Shown in pieces: positions 4,921 to 5,002 of a stretch of DNA of 5,002 bases. A model generated the notes under the pieces. That model worked only from the letters and a program-made list of their open reading frames with translations. It did not search any database and had not been told where the DNA came from. The DNA is from JAAOZP01 sp964616835 (lineage in GTDB: Archaea > Thermoproteota > EX4484-205 > JAAOZP01): assembly GCA_964616835.1 (NCBI GenBank), contig CAZTSG010000071.1, forward strand, positions 1 to 5,002. The letters run 5' to 3'. Position numbers and translations under genes: made by a program. Every line of letters begins with the position of its first letter. The stretch's first letter is position 1.

Positions 4921-4946
4921 ATTGCAGTGGAAAAAGGCGACGGGAA
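4921..4946 (+). other. 26-nt variable-arm intron of tRNA-Leu
   Basis: CCCG (4915-4918) pairs with CGGG (4941-4944) as a perfect 4-bp central helix. The 3-nt bulges AAA (4919-4921) and AAG (4945-4947) are cut after their second base. An inner helix TTGC/GCGA (4922-4925 with 4937-4940, one G-U) closes an 11-nt loop. Splicing restores the CCC-GAA-GGG variable stem-loop. Confidence 0.8.
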
Positions 4947-4978
4947 GGGGTTCGTGGGTTCAAATCCCACCCCCCGCA

Positions 4979-4999
4979 CTTTATTCCAATTATTTTTAG
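4979..4999 (+). terminator. T-rich terminator after tRNA-Leu
   Basis: Directly after the tRNA the non-template strand is T-rich (CTTTATT, then ATTATTTTTAG with a T5 run). This is what archaeal RNA polymerase needs to stop; there is no hairpin. Confidence 0.45.
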
Positions 5000-5002
5000 C
5001 GG

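Larger units (their letters stand above)
4853..4978 (+). tRNA. tRNA-Leu (anticodon TAA) with two non-canonical introns
   Basis: Acceptor strands GCGGGGG (4853-4859) and CCCCCGC (4971-4977) pair fully, with discriminator A at 4978. The T-arm is GTGGG-TTCAAAT-CCCAC. The anticodon arm is CTGGA-CTTAAGA-TCCAG, giving anticodon TAA at 4904-4906 with no intron at 37/38. The D-loop and long variable arm contain extra sequence. Removing 15 nt (4877-4891) and 26 nt (4921-4946), each at a bulge-helix-bulge motif, leaves a standard 85-nt class II tRNA with D-arm ..GGTCAAAGGC and variable arm TCCCGAAGGGGTTC. CCA is not encoded. Confidence 0.92.

Overview
The window is from an archaeon, most likely a thermophilic member of the Thermoproteota; a Thermofilum/Thermoproteales-like lineage is an inference. 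Three things point there. Both tRNA genes carry bulge-helix-bulge introns, and one has two introns at non-canonical sites. Several genes have an A/T-rich TATA-like box about 27-35 bp before the start codon and no clear Shine-Dalgarno, as expected for leaderless mRNAs. The left-edge gene is a fused sugar-phosphate nucleotidyltransferase/CDP-alcohol phosphotransferase of the kind used by hyperthermophilic archaea.

Layout: 1-1009 (minus) is that bifunctional enzyme, cut by the window edge, with most expected catalytic aspartates of its second domain apparently missing. A 143-bp divergent intergenic region with two palindromes separates it from a vapBC toxin-antitoxin pair (1153-1739, plus; the genes overlap by ATGA). 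From 1814 to 2493 lies a graveyard: a frameshifted, N-terminally truncated DUF3795 cysteine-rich gene (minus), a possible N-terminal remnant of a DUF134/UPF0251 regulator (plus), and a clear frameshifted N-terminal remnant of a MinD/ParA-type P-loop ATPase (minus). Families of this kind tend to occur near each other in anaerobic archaea, so this may be one decayed iron-sulfur/metal-cofactor cluster. Next comes tRNA-Arg(CCT) (minus, one canonical intron).

The region 2696-3063 holds the tRNA promoter and little else, except a possible relic of a tiny minus-strand gene that would diverge from the next gene. The gene at 3064-4773 (569 aa) joins two N-terminal winged-helix domains, an uncharacterised middle region, a nucleotidyltransferase domain with an intact GG...DxD...D active site and a C-terminal winged helix. 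This looks like the antitoxin and toxin functions of an AbiE-like type IV system in one chain. A 7-bp inverted repeat flanks its TATA box. The window ends with tRNA-Leu(TAA) on the plus strand, with a 15-nt intron in the D-loop and a 26-nt intron in the variable arm.

Together this is an accessory stretch between and beside tRNA genes: two toxin-antitoxin-like modules, decayed genes and tRNAs with introns. I found no CRISPR array, no recognisable transposase and no att repeat.
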